Below the pieces are notes generated by a model. The model did not search any database. It saw nothing but the letters and a program-made list of their open reading frames with translations, and was not told the DNA's origin. 64,000 bases of DNA, taken from Chryseobacterium vaccae (GTDB lineage Bacteria; Bacteroidota; Bacteroidia; Flavobacteriales; Weeksellaceae). The DNA is taken from contig NZ_VSWH01000001.1 in the NCBI RefSeq assembly GCF_009602705.1, positions 1,054,001-1,118,000 on the forward strand. The letters are read 5' to 3'. A program made the position numbers and the translations under genes. This document shows, one piece after another, positions 25,466 to 33,814 of this stretch; within the stretch, counting starts at the first letter, position 1, and each line of letters begins with the position of its first letter.

Positions 25466-26998
25466 ATGCTTAAACGAAAAAAAGAAGGTCTTGAGGCCGG
25501 AAGTCAGCTACTGAGAACCGCAAAAGCCGGCCAGCAAGGATTTTTGGAAGAATTGATGGACGGGTACTCTAAACTTCTTATTGATGACCCGGTAAGACCC
25601 TTCAGGGAAGAGAACCTTCAACAGATTGAGAATAGTGTAGATTACGGTATTCTGGCGGCTCTGGACGGAACATGGGTGAGCTACAATGCCAATTACAACG
25701 AGAATATTAGCCGGCCTTCATTAGCCAGCGGTGTCCATACCACAATTATGCCTTCTCCGGGTACTAATTCAGGAACTATTCCGGGAAAATTCAGCTTCGA
25801 CTGTGAAGAATATATTGAAAAGCTTACGTTTTCCATCGTTCCCGGTGGTGTGCGTAACCGGGGCGGAGCCAGTGAACTGTTCTGCGGAGCGGTAAAATAT
25901 GAACAAAGTATCAAGAGCGTTAACACCGTAGAAGGACAAGATGCATTAAAATATACGCCTATTCATGAGGAAAACGGGATGTACCTATGGCTGAGCGATA
26001 TGTACAATCATGCTGCAACTAAAGAATCTATCGAAAGAGACCGCGGTATTCACGCATTCTCAGAAGAAGATTATAAAAATTACGGCTATGACGGAAAATA
26101 CAGGGATGAGCCTCTTCTCCGCATTTCACCGGACGGACAGGAAAAGGAATATATTCTTCAAAGCCAGCTGCAGCCAGGACAGCCTTACTACGAAATTATT
26201 CCTGCTCAGGAATTAAAACCCGGAGCTGGTCTTGATGGTCCTTATTTCATTCCGGATTATTCTATTTCTCGAAGCGGCGTTATTCCTCACGGCAGTACTA
26301 TTACCTTATTAGGAGATATTGCCCCTAAAAATCAGAGTTATTTAATCAATGGCTCTCCTGAATTCCCATATGGTGAGAAAGCATGGCAGCCGGATCATCT
26401 TTCTATTTCACGCACTATGGGCAGCGCCGGGGTAACACCTGATCATATTATTGATCTGGACCAGCCTGCACCGGATTGGGTACATGAAATCCTGACAGAT
26501 GAGAACGACCCGGGATCAAACAAGATCTACACCCAGCGAATACTGGCTGATGATCTGTATCCTTATTCCGTACGGCCTGATATGAGGCTCCGTGATACGT
26601 TGAGAGGACAGGAAGTCAAAAACTACGTCCACGTCAAGATGTCTTCCAAAATGAAGACCGGTGCACAGGGAGGTATTTTAAATGTTCCTTTTGTTAACCG
26701 CTTTGTTCCTACCGTTGAAGTAGATATGTACATGTGGATTGAAACGGTTGTTGAAAACGGAAAAGAAATCCTTCAACTCCAATACGAACAGATTGTTTTC
26801 TTCGAATTTGACTTCGGAAACGATGGAGGTACAACAAGCTGGCCCCACATCCAGACCAATACGCTTCGTAAGCTGGAAGATATTCCCGAAGACCAGAGAA
26901 AAATCATTGAAGAACAGTTTTTTGATAAAAAGCCGGATATGGCAGTTACCGGTAATACTGCTGATCCGGCAGCCGGATGCCCTTATCATAAGGGATAG
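25466..26998 (+). CDS. Unrecognised 510-aa protein, possibly lipocalin/nitrobindin-like heme-binding
   Basis: I cannot name this family with certainty. Residues about 55-200 begin LAALDGTWVSY and include KLTFSIVPGGVRNRGG, FCGAVKYEQSI and HEENGMYLWLSDMYNH, which recall a calycin (lipocalin, nitrobindin-like) barrel with a GTW opening and a late His. Residues 265-470 are also beta-rich (PHGSTITLLGDIAPKNQSY; QYEQIVFFEFDFGND) and may be a second barrel. The C-terminus ends in CPYH, a possible metal or heme ligand pair. No signal peptide. It is the last gene of the operon, 24 bases after the ferritin-like gene. Confidence 0.5.
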   Translation: MLKRKKEGLEAGSQLLRTAKAGQQGFLEELMDGYSKLLIDDPVRPFREENLQQIENSVDYGILAALDGTWVSYNANYNENISRPSLASGVHTTIMPSPGTNSGTIPGKFSFDCEEYIEKLTFSIVPGGVRNRGGASELFCGAVKYEQSIKSVNTVEGQDALKYTPIHEENGMYLWLSDMYNHAATKESIERDRGIHAFSEEDYKNYGYDGKYRDEPLLRISPDGQEKEYILQSQLQPGQPYYEIIPAQELKPGAGLDGPYFIPDYSISRSGVIPHGSTITLLGDIAPKNQSYLINGSPEFPYGEKAWQPDHLSISRTMGSAGVTPDHIIDLDQPAPDWVHEILTDENDPGSNKIYTQRILADDLYPYSVRPDMRLRDTLRGQEVKNYVHVKMSSKMKTGAQGGILNVPFVNRFVPTVEVDMYMWIETVVENGKEILQLQYEQIVFFEFDFGNDGGTTSWPHIQTNTLRKLEDIPEDQRKIIEEQFFDKKPDMAVTGNTADPAAGCPYHKG

Positions 26999-27006
26999 TT
27001 TGATGA

Positions 27007-27033
27007 TTCCGCGGTGCCTCCGGCACCGCGGAA
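27007..27033. other. GC-rich 12-bp hairpin after the oxidoreductase operon
   Basis: TTCCGCGGTGCC and GGCACCGCGGAA pair perfectly around a 3-nt loop. There is no T run on either strand, so it is not a classical intrinsic terminator, but it stands out in this A+T-rich DNA and lies nine bases after the last stop codon. It may stabilise the 3' end of the operon mRNA. Confidence 0.6.
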
Positions 27034-27155
27034 ATTGTATTTATATCTCTGTATTAAAATCAAGGTTTTTATCTTAATTCAATTGATAATTAACCTGAGC
27101 TCGGGTTAATTAATACCTCTAACAGCAATCTAAATTACTAACTAAAATTATCTTT

Positions 27156-27302
27156 ATGGAAACAATTAAAGCAATCAAAACTGGTCCTAAACCTAAAACA
27201 CAAGATGGAACATCTGACAAAAGAAGAAGAGTTACGCCAGAAAACCAACCCAAACATCCCAATTTAAAACCACACGAGCACAAACCGGGAGATTCTAAAT
27301 AG
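27156..27302 (+). CDS. Small basic, probably disordered protein (48 aa)
   Basis: The frame starts METIKAIKTGPKPK and ends HEHKPGDSK. It is rich in Lys, Pro and Asn, with no hydrophobic segment, so it is likely unfolded or nucleic-acid associated. It is a compact unit: an A/T-rich leader, ATG 27156, stop TAG 27302 and a strong terminator 22 bases later. I do not recognise the family. The good terminator and clean codon use make it a probable gene rather than noise. Confidence 0.6.
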   Translation: METIKAIKTGPKPKTQDGTSDKRRRVTPENQPKHPNLKPHEHKPGDSK

Positions 27303-27323
27303 GCCCACCTTTCCATACGTATA

Positions 27324-27355
27324 AATCCTGACACAATACAGTCAGGATTTTTTTA
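27324..27355 (+). terminator. Intrinsic terminator after the 48-aa gene
   Basis: A perfect 9-bp stem AATCCTGAC / GTCAGGATT with an 8-nt loop, followed by TTTTT. Confidence 0.88.
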
Positions 27356-27410
27356 TAAAACCTTTTTTATCCAGCAAGTCTCCTGACACACTCTTGTCAC
27401 AACTCTACTC

Positions 27411-27418
27411 TATTTTTG
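27411..27418 (+). promoter_or_regulatory. Flavobacterial -7 element for the VOC gene
   Basis: TATTTTTG matches TAnnTTTG 25 bases before the ATG at 27444. A TTG at 27394 lies a little too close to be a standard -33 box. Confidence 0.5.
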
Positions 27419-27443
27419 TGAAGTAATTTAAAAACTTCAAAAA

Positions 27444-27857
27444 ATGAATGCAGTATCCATCCGTATTATTACGTCCGAAATTGAAAAATTAATTCCTTTT
27501 TATGAGCAGGTAACAGGTATCAAGGCGATACAATATACTCCTGATTTTGCAGAACTTCAGACTCCTACAGCAACCATTGCCATTGGAAGCACTGGAACTT
27601 TACAGTTTTTTGGCGGCGAAAGTGTCGCCCAACCGGCAGAAAACCGTTCTGTTATCATAGAATTTCTGGTAAGCGATGTTGAAAAGAAATTTGAGCAGTT
27701 AAGAACTTTCCTTACTCCTTATCTTGTACAGGAACCCACAATAATGCCTTGGGGTAATCAGTCTTTACTATTCAGGGATCCGGATGGCAATCTGGTTAAT
27801 TTCTTTACTCCTGTCACAGAGGAAGCCATAGAAAAGTTTTCTTCCAAAAAAGGATAA
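27444..27857 (+). CDS. VOC superfamily (glyoxalase/bleomycin-resistance-like) protein
   Basis: 137 aa, cytosolic. Two beta-alpha-beta-beta-beta modules are visible: the first with SIRIITSEIEKLIPFYEQVTGI and the second ending in MPWGNQSLLFRDPDGNLVNFFTP, the standard VOC ending in which the Glu or Asn after DPDGN lies near the metal site. The metal-binding His of the first module is not obvious: the opening strand has R6 instead. It may therefore be a binding or diverged member, not a lyase. It is probably monocistronic. Function beyond the fold is unknown. Confidence 0.85.
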   Translation: MNAVSIRIITSEIEKLIPFYEQVTGIKAIQYTPDFAELQTPTATIAIGSTGTLQFFGGESVAQPAENRSVIIEFLVSDVEKKFEQLRTFLTPYLVQEPTIMPWGNQSLLFRDPDGNLVNFFTPVTEEAIEKFSSKKG

Positions 27858-28140
27858 AGCTTCATTGATCTCCCACAGATCACACCGATTTTACATATTT
27901 TTTTTAAATATATTGTTGGTTTAACGCTAAGGACGCTAATATTTTTTAGATCCATGCTGTTTTTAGGGCGCAAGGGCGTTAACACTCAGCAAAGGAAAGT
28001 GTTTTCTTATTCTGTGGTAGAAATAACTGAAAACCTTTGGTTTTCTTGCGCCTTAAAAGCGTTATAATGGTTCAAATTCCTGTGCCTATTGCGTTTTCCA
28101 ACAAAAAATCTGCTCAATTTGCTGGATCTGCGAGGTATAA
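27858..28140. repeat. Gene-free gap holding the dispersed intergenic repeat (inverted copy)
   Basis: Bases 27868-27890 carry the CCACAGATCACACCGATTTT type of motif. Bases 27915-27980 read GGTTTAACGCTAAGGACGC and AGGGCGCAAGGGCGTTAAC. Bases 28028-28102 are the inverted copy of the 75-bp core found at 5322-5396. Nothing here supports a gene. Confidence 0.7.
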
Positions 28141-28146
28141 AAACAT

Positions 28147-28181
28147 AAAAGAAACCGTCCCAAGATGAGACGGCTTCTTTG
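28147..28181 (-). terminator. Intrinsic terminator after the LRR/EF-hand gene
   Basis: On the minus strand, AAGAAGCCGTC pairs with GACGGTTTCTT (one mismatch), followed by TTT. It lies about 30 bases after the stop codon at 28213. Confidence 0.7.
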
Positions 28182-28212
28182 TTATTCTTTAATTTTAATG
28201 ATACCTGACTGA

Positions 28213-29124
28213 TCAATTACAGGAATTCGTGAGACTGATCTTTTCGATGTTGCTTGTTTTAATGAGCTCAATATCAAAATCGTTATAGCAAAATGTATTG
28301 ATATAGCGGTTTCCCTCAATAGTAAGGCGAGTAAGCGGTTTTCCGTTGGTCTTAATGTTCAGTTTTTTAATTCTGTTGTAGGCACAGTTGATATCGGTCA
28401 GCTTTTTGAAGTTTTCAAAATTCAATGTGGAAATTTCATTGTAGGAACAGTTAAAGTATTCCAGTTCTTTGAGGTTACTCACCTCAAGATTCCTTAAGAG
28501 ATTATTTTCACAGCGCAAAGATTTCAGGTCTTTAAGATGGTTTACTGAAAGTTCTGTAAGACTGTTGCTTTCACAAACCAGCTCCGTAAGAGAAGTCAGT
28601 TGGGAAAGGTCCAGTTTTCCCAATTGGTTGGTTCCGCATCTGAGTCTTTTCAGGCTGGGCAGTTCTGCAAGTTCCAGTTTGGTAAGGGCAGACCAGGTGC
28701 AGTCGATGGTTTCCAGTTTCGGAAGATTTTTAAAGGATAATTCTTTCAGTGATTTATTGAAAGAACAGTCTATATGCTTAAGCTTCTTAAGGGTTTCTAC
28801 CCCATTCAGGTCTTTTAAGGTTTCTGCCTTGATCAATAAGATCTTAAGGTTTTTGAAAAGTTCAATTCCCTTCAAAGTTACCATAGGAGTCTTTTCAATG
28901 TTCAGCTGCATTACTTTTTCGGCTTCTGAAGTTGAAATAATCCCGTCTTTGTTGGCATCCAGCCTTAAAGACTGATAGGTAGAATCTACAGCAATACTGT
29001 TCTGTTCATTGGCAGAAAGAAGGTATTTCAGAAAATCTTTATCTGCTATTGCATTTCCTTTAGCCTTTTGTGAATACAGGCTGCCGCCGGAAAGAAGCAG
29101 TAGAATAATAATTAAATATCTCAT
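28213..29124 (-). CDS. Secreted leucine-rich-repeat protein with an EF-hand-like loop
   Basis: 303 aa from the ATG at 29124, which gives a clean signal peptide (MRYLIIILLLLSGGSLYSQ). A calcium-binding-type loop, DANKDGIISTSE, lies near residue 57. Leucine-rich repeats of about 20-22 residues follow to the end, with phrases such as LKKLKHIDCSFNKSLKELSF and SLKRLRCGTNQLGKLDLSQL. LRR domains mediate protein binding; this one should be outside the cytoplasm. It is 10 bases downstream of the 405-aa secreted protein on the same strand, so the two are probably made together. No sorting domain is seen at the C-terminus. Confidence 0.8.
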   Translation of the reverse strand: MRYLIIILLLLSGGSLYSQKAKGNAIADKDFLKYLLSANEQNSIAVDSTYQSLRLDANKDGIISTSEAEKVMQLNIEKTPMVTLKGIELFKNLKILLIKAETLKDLNGVETLKKLKHIDCSFNKSLKELSFKNLPKLETIDCTWSALTKLELAELPSLKRLRCGTNQLGKLDLSQLTSLTELVCESNSLTELSVNHLKDLKSLRCENNLLRNLEVSNLKELEYFNCSYNEISTLNFENFKKLTDINCAYNRIKKLNIKTNGKPLTRLTIEGNRYINTFCYNDFDIELIKTSNIEKISLTNSCN

Positions 29125-29134
29125 GATCTGTTTA

Positions 29135-30352
29135 TTATTTGATAAGAATTCTCCATCCGTCTCCCTTTCCAAGAAGCATCAGCCCGTCATTTTTTAGTGT
29201 TGAAATTTTGATCAGTCTGTTTTCGCTGTAAGGAGTACCATATTTCAGAAATCTTTCGTCCAGAAGCTTTCCCTGAAGATCAAAGACGAGATAAACAGAT
29301 TCATTGGAAAAGCTACCGCCAAAATTATACATTTCTCCTGTTATATACAGCTTATCTGCAACAATCGCTGCATCGTGCATATGCTCCGTAAATTTCCCCT
29401 GATTACTGCTCGGGTTATAATTAAACTCACGGACTTTATCAAAGTTCATATTATAAACTCGGACTGAAGTATTTCTTCTGGTCTGTTTATTCGGAAATTG
29501 TTCCTTCGTATCGGTCATTCCGACAACATAAATCTGATTTTTATGAATCAGTATTTTTTTACCTTGAAATTCTTCACCGGTGATCTTTTTATGGCGGGTT
29601 ACTTTTTTGGAAACCAGATCATATTCAAGAAGATAGCTTTTGTATGCATAAGAGCCTCTTTCATCAACAGCGCCCATCAGAACATAAAGCTTATTCTGAT
29701 CCAGTGCAGCAGAATAGTATCCTGTATTATAAAAATCAAACGGAGGTTCTATAAAACTGATCACATTGTTTTCAATTTTCTGCAGATCATTGGAGATAAA
29801 GGTAACATTGAGTTCTCTGTCACGGGAAAATGCAGAATTGGTTACACAATAAAATCCGTCTTTTACATTAAAAACCAAAGGATCAAACGATACATCTGCA
29901 GGTACAGTTTCTACCACTTTTTCCTGTAAGACATTGAGATTATCATCTATTTCCCTTAGCCAGAGACGGGATCGTTTATCCATTTTTTTGGATCCTATCT
30001 GAACTAGCTTATTGTTCGTGATGCTAAAAACAGTTTTATTAAAAGACTCATCATCATAGTTTTTATTATCGCCCAGGAATGTTTTTTTGAGCACTTTCCC
30101 ATCTTTAGACACTTTAATGATGGCAGAATTGAACTGTTTATCACCCTCATTCACAAAATTCTGCCCTGCGATGATGTATCCGTCCTTTACTTCTACCCCG
30201 CTTTTGGCAAAATTATTATCAACCGGGAAAAAGTTCAGGTTAAGCATAAAATCTTTATCATTATTCTGATGAGCAGTCTGGCCGAATCCCCATACTGCTG
30301 CCGAAAGAGAAGCTATCAGTTGGGTTTTAAAAAGAATAGTTTTTATTTTCAT
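29135..30352 (-). CDS. Secreted beta-propeller-like protein of unknown function
   Basis: 405 aa with a signal peptide ending near GFGQ (residue 25). The body is made of repeated short strands with aromatic and Asp/Lys turns (GYIIAGQNFVNEGDKQFNSA, KLYVLMGAVDERGSY, QIYVVGMTDTKEQFPN, KLYITGEMYNFGG, DGLMLLGKGDGW). That suggests a propeller built from roughly 50-residue blades, without conserved catalytic residues. It resembles the exported protein at 39357 in overall style. It forms a probable two-gene unit with the LRR/EF-hand gene. Confidence 0.6.
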   Translation of the reverse strand: MKIKTILFKTQLIASLSAAVWGFGQTAHQNNDKDFMLNLNFFPVDNNFAKSGVEVKDGYIIAGQNFVNEGDKQFNSAIIKVSKDGKVLKKTFLGDNKNYDDESFNKTVFSITNNKLVQIGSKKMDKRSRLWLREIDDNLNVLQEKVVETVPADVSFDPLVFNVKDGFYCVTNSAFSRDRELNVTFISNDLQKIENNVISFIEPPFDFYNTGYYSAALDQNKLYVLMGAVDERGSYAYKSYLLEYDLVSKKVTRHKKITGEEFQGKKILIHKNQIYVVGMTDTKEQFPNKQTRRNTSVRVYNMNFDKVREFNYNPSSNQGKFTEHMHDAAIVADKLYITGEMYNFGGSFSNESVYLVFDLQGKLLDERFLKYGTPYSENRLIKISTLKNDGLMLLGKGDGWRILIK

Positions 30353-30823
30353 GGATAGTAGAATCTTTTTTAAGTCTTTTTTTAAGAACGCGCAAAATTC
30401 TAAAAAATATTTAATCCAGCCAAGTTAATATGATATTGATTTGATATAAAGGGCCGCACAAATCACACCATATGATTAAAAATCAACATCATACAAAACC
30501 TTTCATTTATTAAAACAGCTTACTTTCATTTTCCTGTATTATATAAATTATAAAATTCAGCGAATTTTCCCGATAGTGTGAACATAAATATTATTAAATT
30601 AAAGTTTTAAGTGTTATATTTGTTAACTGTTTTTGTCCTTATCATTGAAATGATATTATGTTAAGGATTTAACCAGCAGCTGAGAATGAATGAGTAATCC
30701 TTCCTTTTCTATTTCCAATAACTGAATGAGTTATCATCCTTATTACTGGAACCTAATGATAAAAGCATACAAAATAAATGCTGTTTGATATAATTAAATC
30801 TATTTTATAAAAAATTTAAATTC
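30353..30823. other. Long intergenic region with a -7 element and a possible long leader
   Basis: No gene. TATATTTG at 30615-30622 matches TAnnTTTG on the + strand. If used, the transcript of the 119-aa gene would have about 190 nt of leader. The leader contains an imperfect hairpin around 30635-30670 (CCTTATCATTGAAATGATAT) and no recognisable riboswitch. Confidence 0.45.
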
Positions 30824-31183
30824 ATGAACTATAAACTTGAGCTCAATACTCAGGAGCCCAACTCTAAAATTGTTTTTCACAACATCCTATTTGATTCGTT
30901 CAAGGTAAATATAGTTGAAAGATATATCGGATCAATGAAGTCCCGTCTGACATTATGTGAAGCATTGTTTAAAGTAAGAACTTTAGACGATCAGCTCGTT
31001 ACCCGAAGAGACGGTAATATGAGGGTAAAAATTAAAGGAAATGAATTTGAAGTTTACGAGAGGCTGGCAAAAAGGCTGTCTTCCTACGAGTATAAAAACA
31101 AGCTGATCAACAGAAAAGATGCTGAACAGGACTATGTTCATTTTATTCTGGGTCTGGTGATTGCCAATTATGAACTTAATTAA
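30824..31183 (+). CDS. Conserved-looking hypothetical protein (119 aa)
   Basis: Not recognised. It is a cytosolic, charged protein (starts MNYKLELNTQEPNSK) with predicted mixed strand and helix, a central basic stretch RRDGNMRVKIKGNEFEVYE, and a C-terminal helix DYVHFILGLVIANYEL. It has no Cys pair, signal or membrane helix. It has its own likely promoter, a long leader and a strong terminator, so it is a real single-gene unit. The function is unknown. Confidence 0.6.
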   Translation: MNYKLELNTQEPNSKIVFHNILFDSFKVNIVERYIGSMKSRLTLCEALFKVRTLDDQLVTRRDGNMRVKIKGNEFEVYERLAKRLSSYEYKNKLINRKDAEQDYVHFILGLVIANYELN

Positions 31184-31228
31184 GCCCGCGCTTAATTTAT
31201 TTAAACTAAAGAGTTATATCAAATATAC

Positions 31229-31260
31229 AGCTCCCCACCGGATAGTGGGGAGCTTATTTT
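31229..31260 (+). terminator. Intrinsic terminator after the 119-aa gene
   Basis: A perfect 10-bp stem AGCTCCCCAC / GTGGGGAGCT with a 6-nt loop, followed by TATTTTC. Confidence 0.8.
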
Positions 31261-31350
31261 CTTAAAGAGCATACAGCTTTTGAAGCAAGGGTTTTCTTTT
31301 TGTTTCATAAGGTACAACAGAGTATTATCTCTAAATAATACTTCATAAAA

Positions 31351-32151
31351 TCACACTATAAACAAGCCTGCAATAGTCTGCGCATCGCTGCTGCTCAAAA
31401 TTTCATCATAAGCGGCAGAACCCGCTGCTGCTCCAAATAAAGTTCCTGTGTTATAACCTGCCTGATTAATGAGGTCTTCGCCGGCATAAACAGGATTGGT
31501 TGCTGAAGGCATATTTCCGCCATCGGCAAGCTCTATCCAACCTTTATTAGCCCTCATTCTTCTCACCTGAGAGGCATGCCTTGCCTCTACGGAATGAATC
31601 TGTAATGCCGCCTGAAGTACAACTTTGTTTGACATAACATTTCCGGCCTGCCCTTTATAAGCCCTCACTCCCGTATCTTCAAAAGCCTGGGCCAAAATGA
31701 GAAATTGATTATAATCTGTAAATGGAGAAAAGCTTCCATTAGCCGTAAAATCAAAAGTAGGCTTATTACCCGGAGGGACTCCAAGGGAAGTGAGTGTAGT
31801 TTTCAAAAAACCAACATGCGCTGCTTCATGTTTTGAAATCTGCATAAAAACAGTCCTGTCTGAATTGGGTATCAATCCAGGCGTTGATAATCCTATAGCA
31901 TAGTATTCATTTTCAAGATATTCCAAAACAAGTGCTAACTGTAAAGCATCTGTCAAGGTATTTTTCAGAGCGGTACCTGTGATTTCTTTGTTTGTCGGTG
32001 CAGCCATTAAAGCTCCCGATCCAAGAGAAACTGCCGCTACAGCTGCTTTTTTCCCGAATAGTGATGTATTCGTCATTGTTTCTAATCTGGAGGCTTCCTT
32101 AATGAAAAACTGATCATAGGAAAGCTTATCTAATAGTCTGAGAATGTTCAT
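31351..32151 (-). CDS. Ferritin-like domain protein (second of pair)
   Basis: 266 aa. After a 40-residue N-terminus with a weak signal-like stretch (AAVAAVSLGSGALMAAPT), the four-helix bundle shows ALQLALVLEYLENEYYAIGL (Glu), SKHEAAHVGFL (E, H), QAFEDTGVRAYKG (Glu) and HSVEARHASQVRR (E, H). These are the metal-ligand pairs of the PF13668 ferritin-like family. It follows the Tat-type ferritin-like gene by 25 bases. The family accompanies fasciclin proteins and ECF sigma factors in Bacteroidetes; its biochemical role is not settled. Confidence 0.82.
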   Translation of the reverse strand: MNILRLLDKLSYDQFFIKEASRLETMTNTSLFGKKAAVAAVSLGSGALMAAPTNKEITGTALKNTLTDALQLALVLEYLENEYYAIGLSTPGLIPNSDRTVFMQISKHEAAHVGFLKTTLTSLGVPPGNKPTFDFTANGSFSPFTDYNQFLILAQAFEDTGVRAYKGQAGNVMSNKVVLQAALQIHSVEARHASQVRRMRANKGWIELADGGNMPSATNPVYAGEDLINQAGYNTGTLFGAAAGSAAYDEILSSSDAQTIAGLFIV

Positions 32152-32176
32152 AATGTAAATTTTTAAAGATGAATGA

Positions 32177-32890
32177 TTAATTAATACCTCTTTCTTTCCA
32201 CGTAAACCGGGTTTTAATAAAACCTCCTGCTGCCATTACAATATCTTTCGGCTCTTTGGCAAGATCAAGTCCGTTGGCGTCTACTACATCGTCACCTGAG
32301 AAATCTGCAGATCCGGGATTGATCAGGTTTCTGATGGCAGATGCATGTCTCGCTTCTACTGAAACTATTTTTCCGGCAATAACAAGATAAGCTGGATTGG
32401 TTATGTATTTTCCGGCACCGTTGTACGCTGCTACTCCGGTGTCTTCCAATGCTTTTGCAGTGGCCAGTACAGAGTTTCTGTCATTAAAATTTACATTGGG
32501 ATATTGGAATTCAAGCTTTGGAAGAACGTTTGAGGCTGCACTGCTAATAGCTGCTTTAAAAAAGTCCCGGTGAATCACTTCATGATGATAAAGATCCGTA
32601 AAAACCTCTTTCTCTACACTGGAAATTCCGGAATAAAAATTATTGACTACTTTCGTGTAAAAATCGGCTTCCAGCTGTTCAAGAGCATAGGCATAATTTA
32701 AAATTCCAACATCTCCTGATCCAAGATCAAAAATCTGGTTATTATCCATTGGATAAAAATCATTATCATCATCACAGCCTATTATGGTAAGCCCGGCAAT
32801 GGCCAGTCCTATTCCACTCAATTTTAAAAAGTTTCTTCGGCTTGTATCAAGGGTAGCTCCCTGATTAGAAACATGAATCATTTTTTTCAT
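32177..32890 (-). CDS. Ferritin-like domain protein with Tat-type lipoprotein signal (first of pair)
   Basis: 237 aa. A twin-arginine motif S-R-R-N-F-L-K is followed by a hydrophobic stretch and a lipobox-like Cys (TIIGC, residue 39), so it is probably exported folded and lipidated. The PF13668 bundle follows: YALEQLEADFYTKVV, HHEVIHRDFF, KALEDTGVAAYNG and VSVEARHASAIRN hold the metal-binding Glu and His residues. Export by Tat suits a protein that loads metal in the cytosol. It is transcribed before the second ferritin-like gene and after the fasciclin gene. Confidence 0.85.
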   Translation of the reverse strand: MKKMIHVSNQGATLDTSRRNFLKLSGIGLAIAGLTIIGCDDDNDFYPMDNNQIFDLGSGDVGILNYAYALEQLEADFYTKVVNNFYSGISSVEKEVFTDLYHHEVIHRDFFKAAISSAASNVLPKLEFQYPNVNFNDRNSVLATAKALEDTGVAAYNGAGKYITNPAYLVIAGKIVSVEARHASAIRNLINPGSADFSGDDVVDANGLDLAKEPKDIVMAAGGFIKTRFTWKERGIN

Positions 32891-32966
32891 ACTATTAATT
32901 TTTTAGGTGTTTGATTAAGTAAAAGAAAAACAGCACATTGAAAACATGCTGCTTAATCTTAAATTT

Positions 32967-33536
32967 CTACGGCATCAGAACCGTATCTATCACATGAATA
33001 ACCCCGTTAGACTGGTTTACATCAGCAATGGTAACTTTGGCACTGTTTCCTTTAGCATCTTTTATATAAAGATCCTTTCCTTTCGTCCAAAATGTAAGGT
33101 CTTCTCCCTGTACTGTTTTCATCATGCTTTTTCCATTTCCTGCTTTTACGGTGCTCCATATTTCTTTAGCACTGTATTTTCCGGGTAAAACGTGGTACGT
33201 TAGTATGCTTGCAAGCATCGCTTTATTTTCAGGTTTTACAAGATTCTCTACTGTCCCTTTCGGAAGTTTTGCAAAAGCGGCATCAGTAGGAGCCAGTACA
33301 GTAAAAGGACCTTTTCCTTCTAATGTATTTACCAATCCCGCCGCTTTTACGGCAGCTACCAAAGTTTTATGATCTTTAGAATTTACGGCGTTTTCAATAA
33401 TATTCTTAGAGGGATACATTGGAGCCCCTCCTACCATTACTGTTTTTTCTTTCATCGTTTGTGCAGTTACCTTCCCGCTGAACGCAAATGATAAAGCTAC
33501 CATTGCTAAAACTGTGATTTTTGATCGTGTGTTCAT
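32967..33536 (-). CDS. Exported fasciclin (FAS1) domain protein
   Basis: 189 aa. A signal peptide ends FSGKVTAQ (residue 26). One FAS1 domain follows, with its two diagnostic blocks: GPFTVLAPTDAAFAKLP and, near the end, NGVIHVIDTVLMP, plus the central ILTYHVLPGKYSA. FAS1 domains act in adhesion or ligand binding at the cell surface. It is the first gene of a minus-strand run with two ferritin-like genes, and lies back-to-back with the sigma/anti-sigma pair, 275 bases apart. Confidence 0.92.
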   Translation of the reverse strand: MNTRSKITVLAMVALSFAFSGKVTAQTMKEKTVMVGGAPMYPSKNIIENAVNSKDHKTLVAAVKAAGLVNTLEGKGPFTVLAPTDAAFAKLPKGTVENLVKPENKAMLASILTYHVLPGKYSAKEIWSTVKAGNGKSMMKTVQGEDLTFWTKGKDLYIKDAKGNSAKVTIADVNQSNGVIHVIDTVLMP

Positions 33537-33784
33537 TGTATGAATTTTTTAATTAATTATGGGTAATTTGTGTTCTTAATTTCACTTACGAGTTGAGATC
33601 TGTTTTAGATTTAAAAAAACGGAAATTAATTTAAATCAATTGAAAATCAATCAATTAATTTCACAATAAATAAAATCAAAAGGCCAATAGGGTTCATTCA
33701 AAATCTTTGTCTGTTTAATTCCGGGGCATCATTTAAAATATATCCAAGAAATCATTTACGAAATAAAAGATCCTATGGATTTCA

Positions 33785-33814
33785 TTTAGGATATGTTTTA
33801 TTTCACTACATTTG
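33785..33814 (+). promoter_or_regulatory. Probable promoter of the sigma gene, overlapping its TTG start
   Basis: TACATTTG (33807-33814) matches TAnnTTTG and TTTA lies 18 bases before it (33785-33788). Its last three bases are the TTG taken as the start codon of the sigma gene, so promoter and start cannot both be right unless the real start is a few codons later. Confidence 0.4.

Noticed and set aside
28007..28216. Minus-strand frame of 69 codons
   Set aside because: It reads through the inverted copy of the 75-bp repeat; the apparent similarity to the frame at 5271 comes from the repeat, not from protein conservation.
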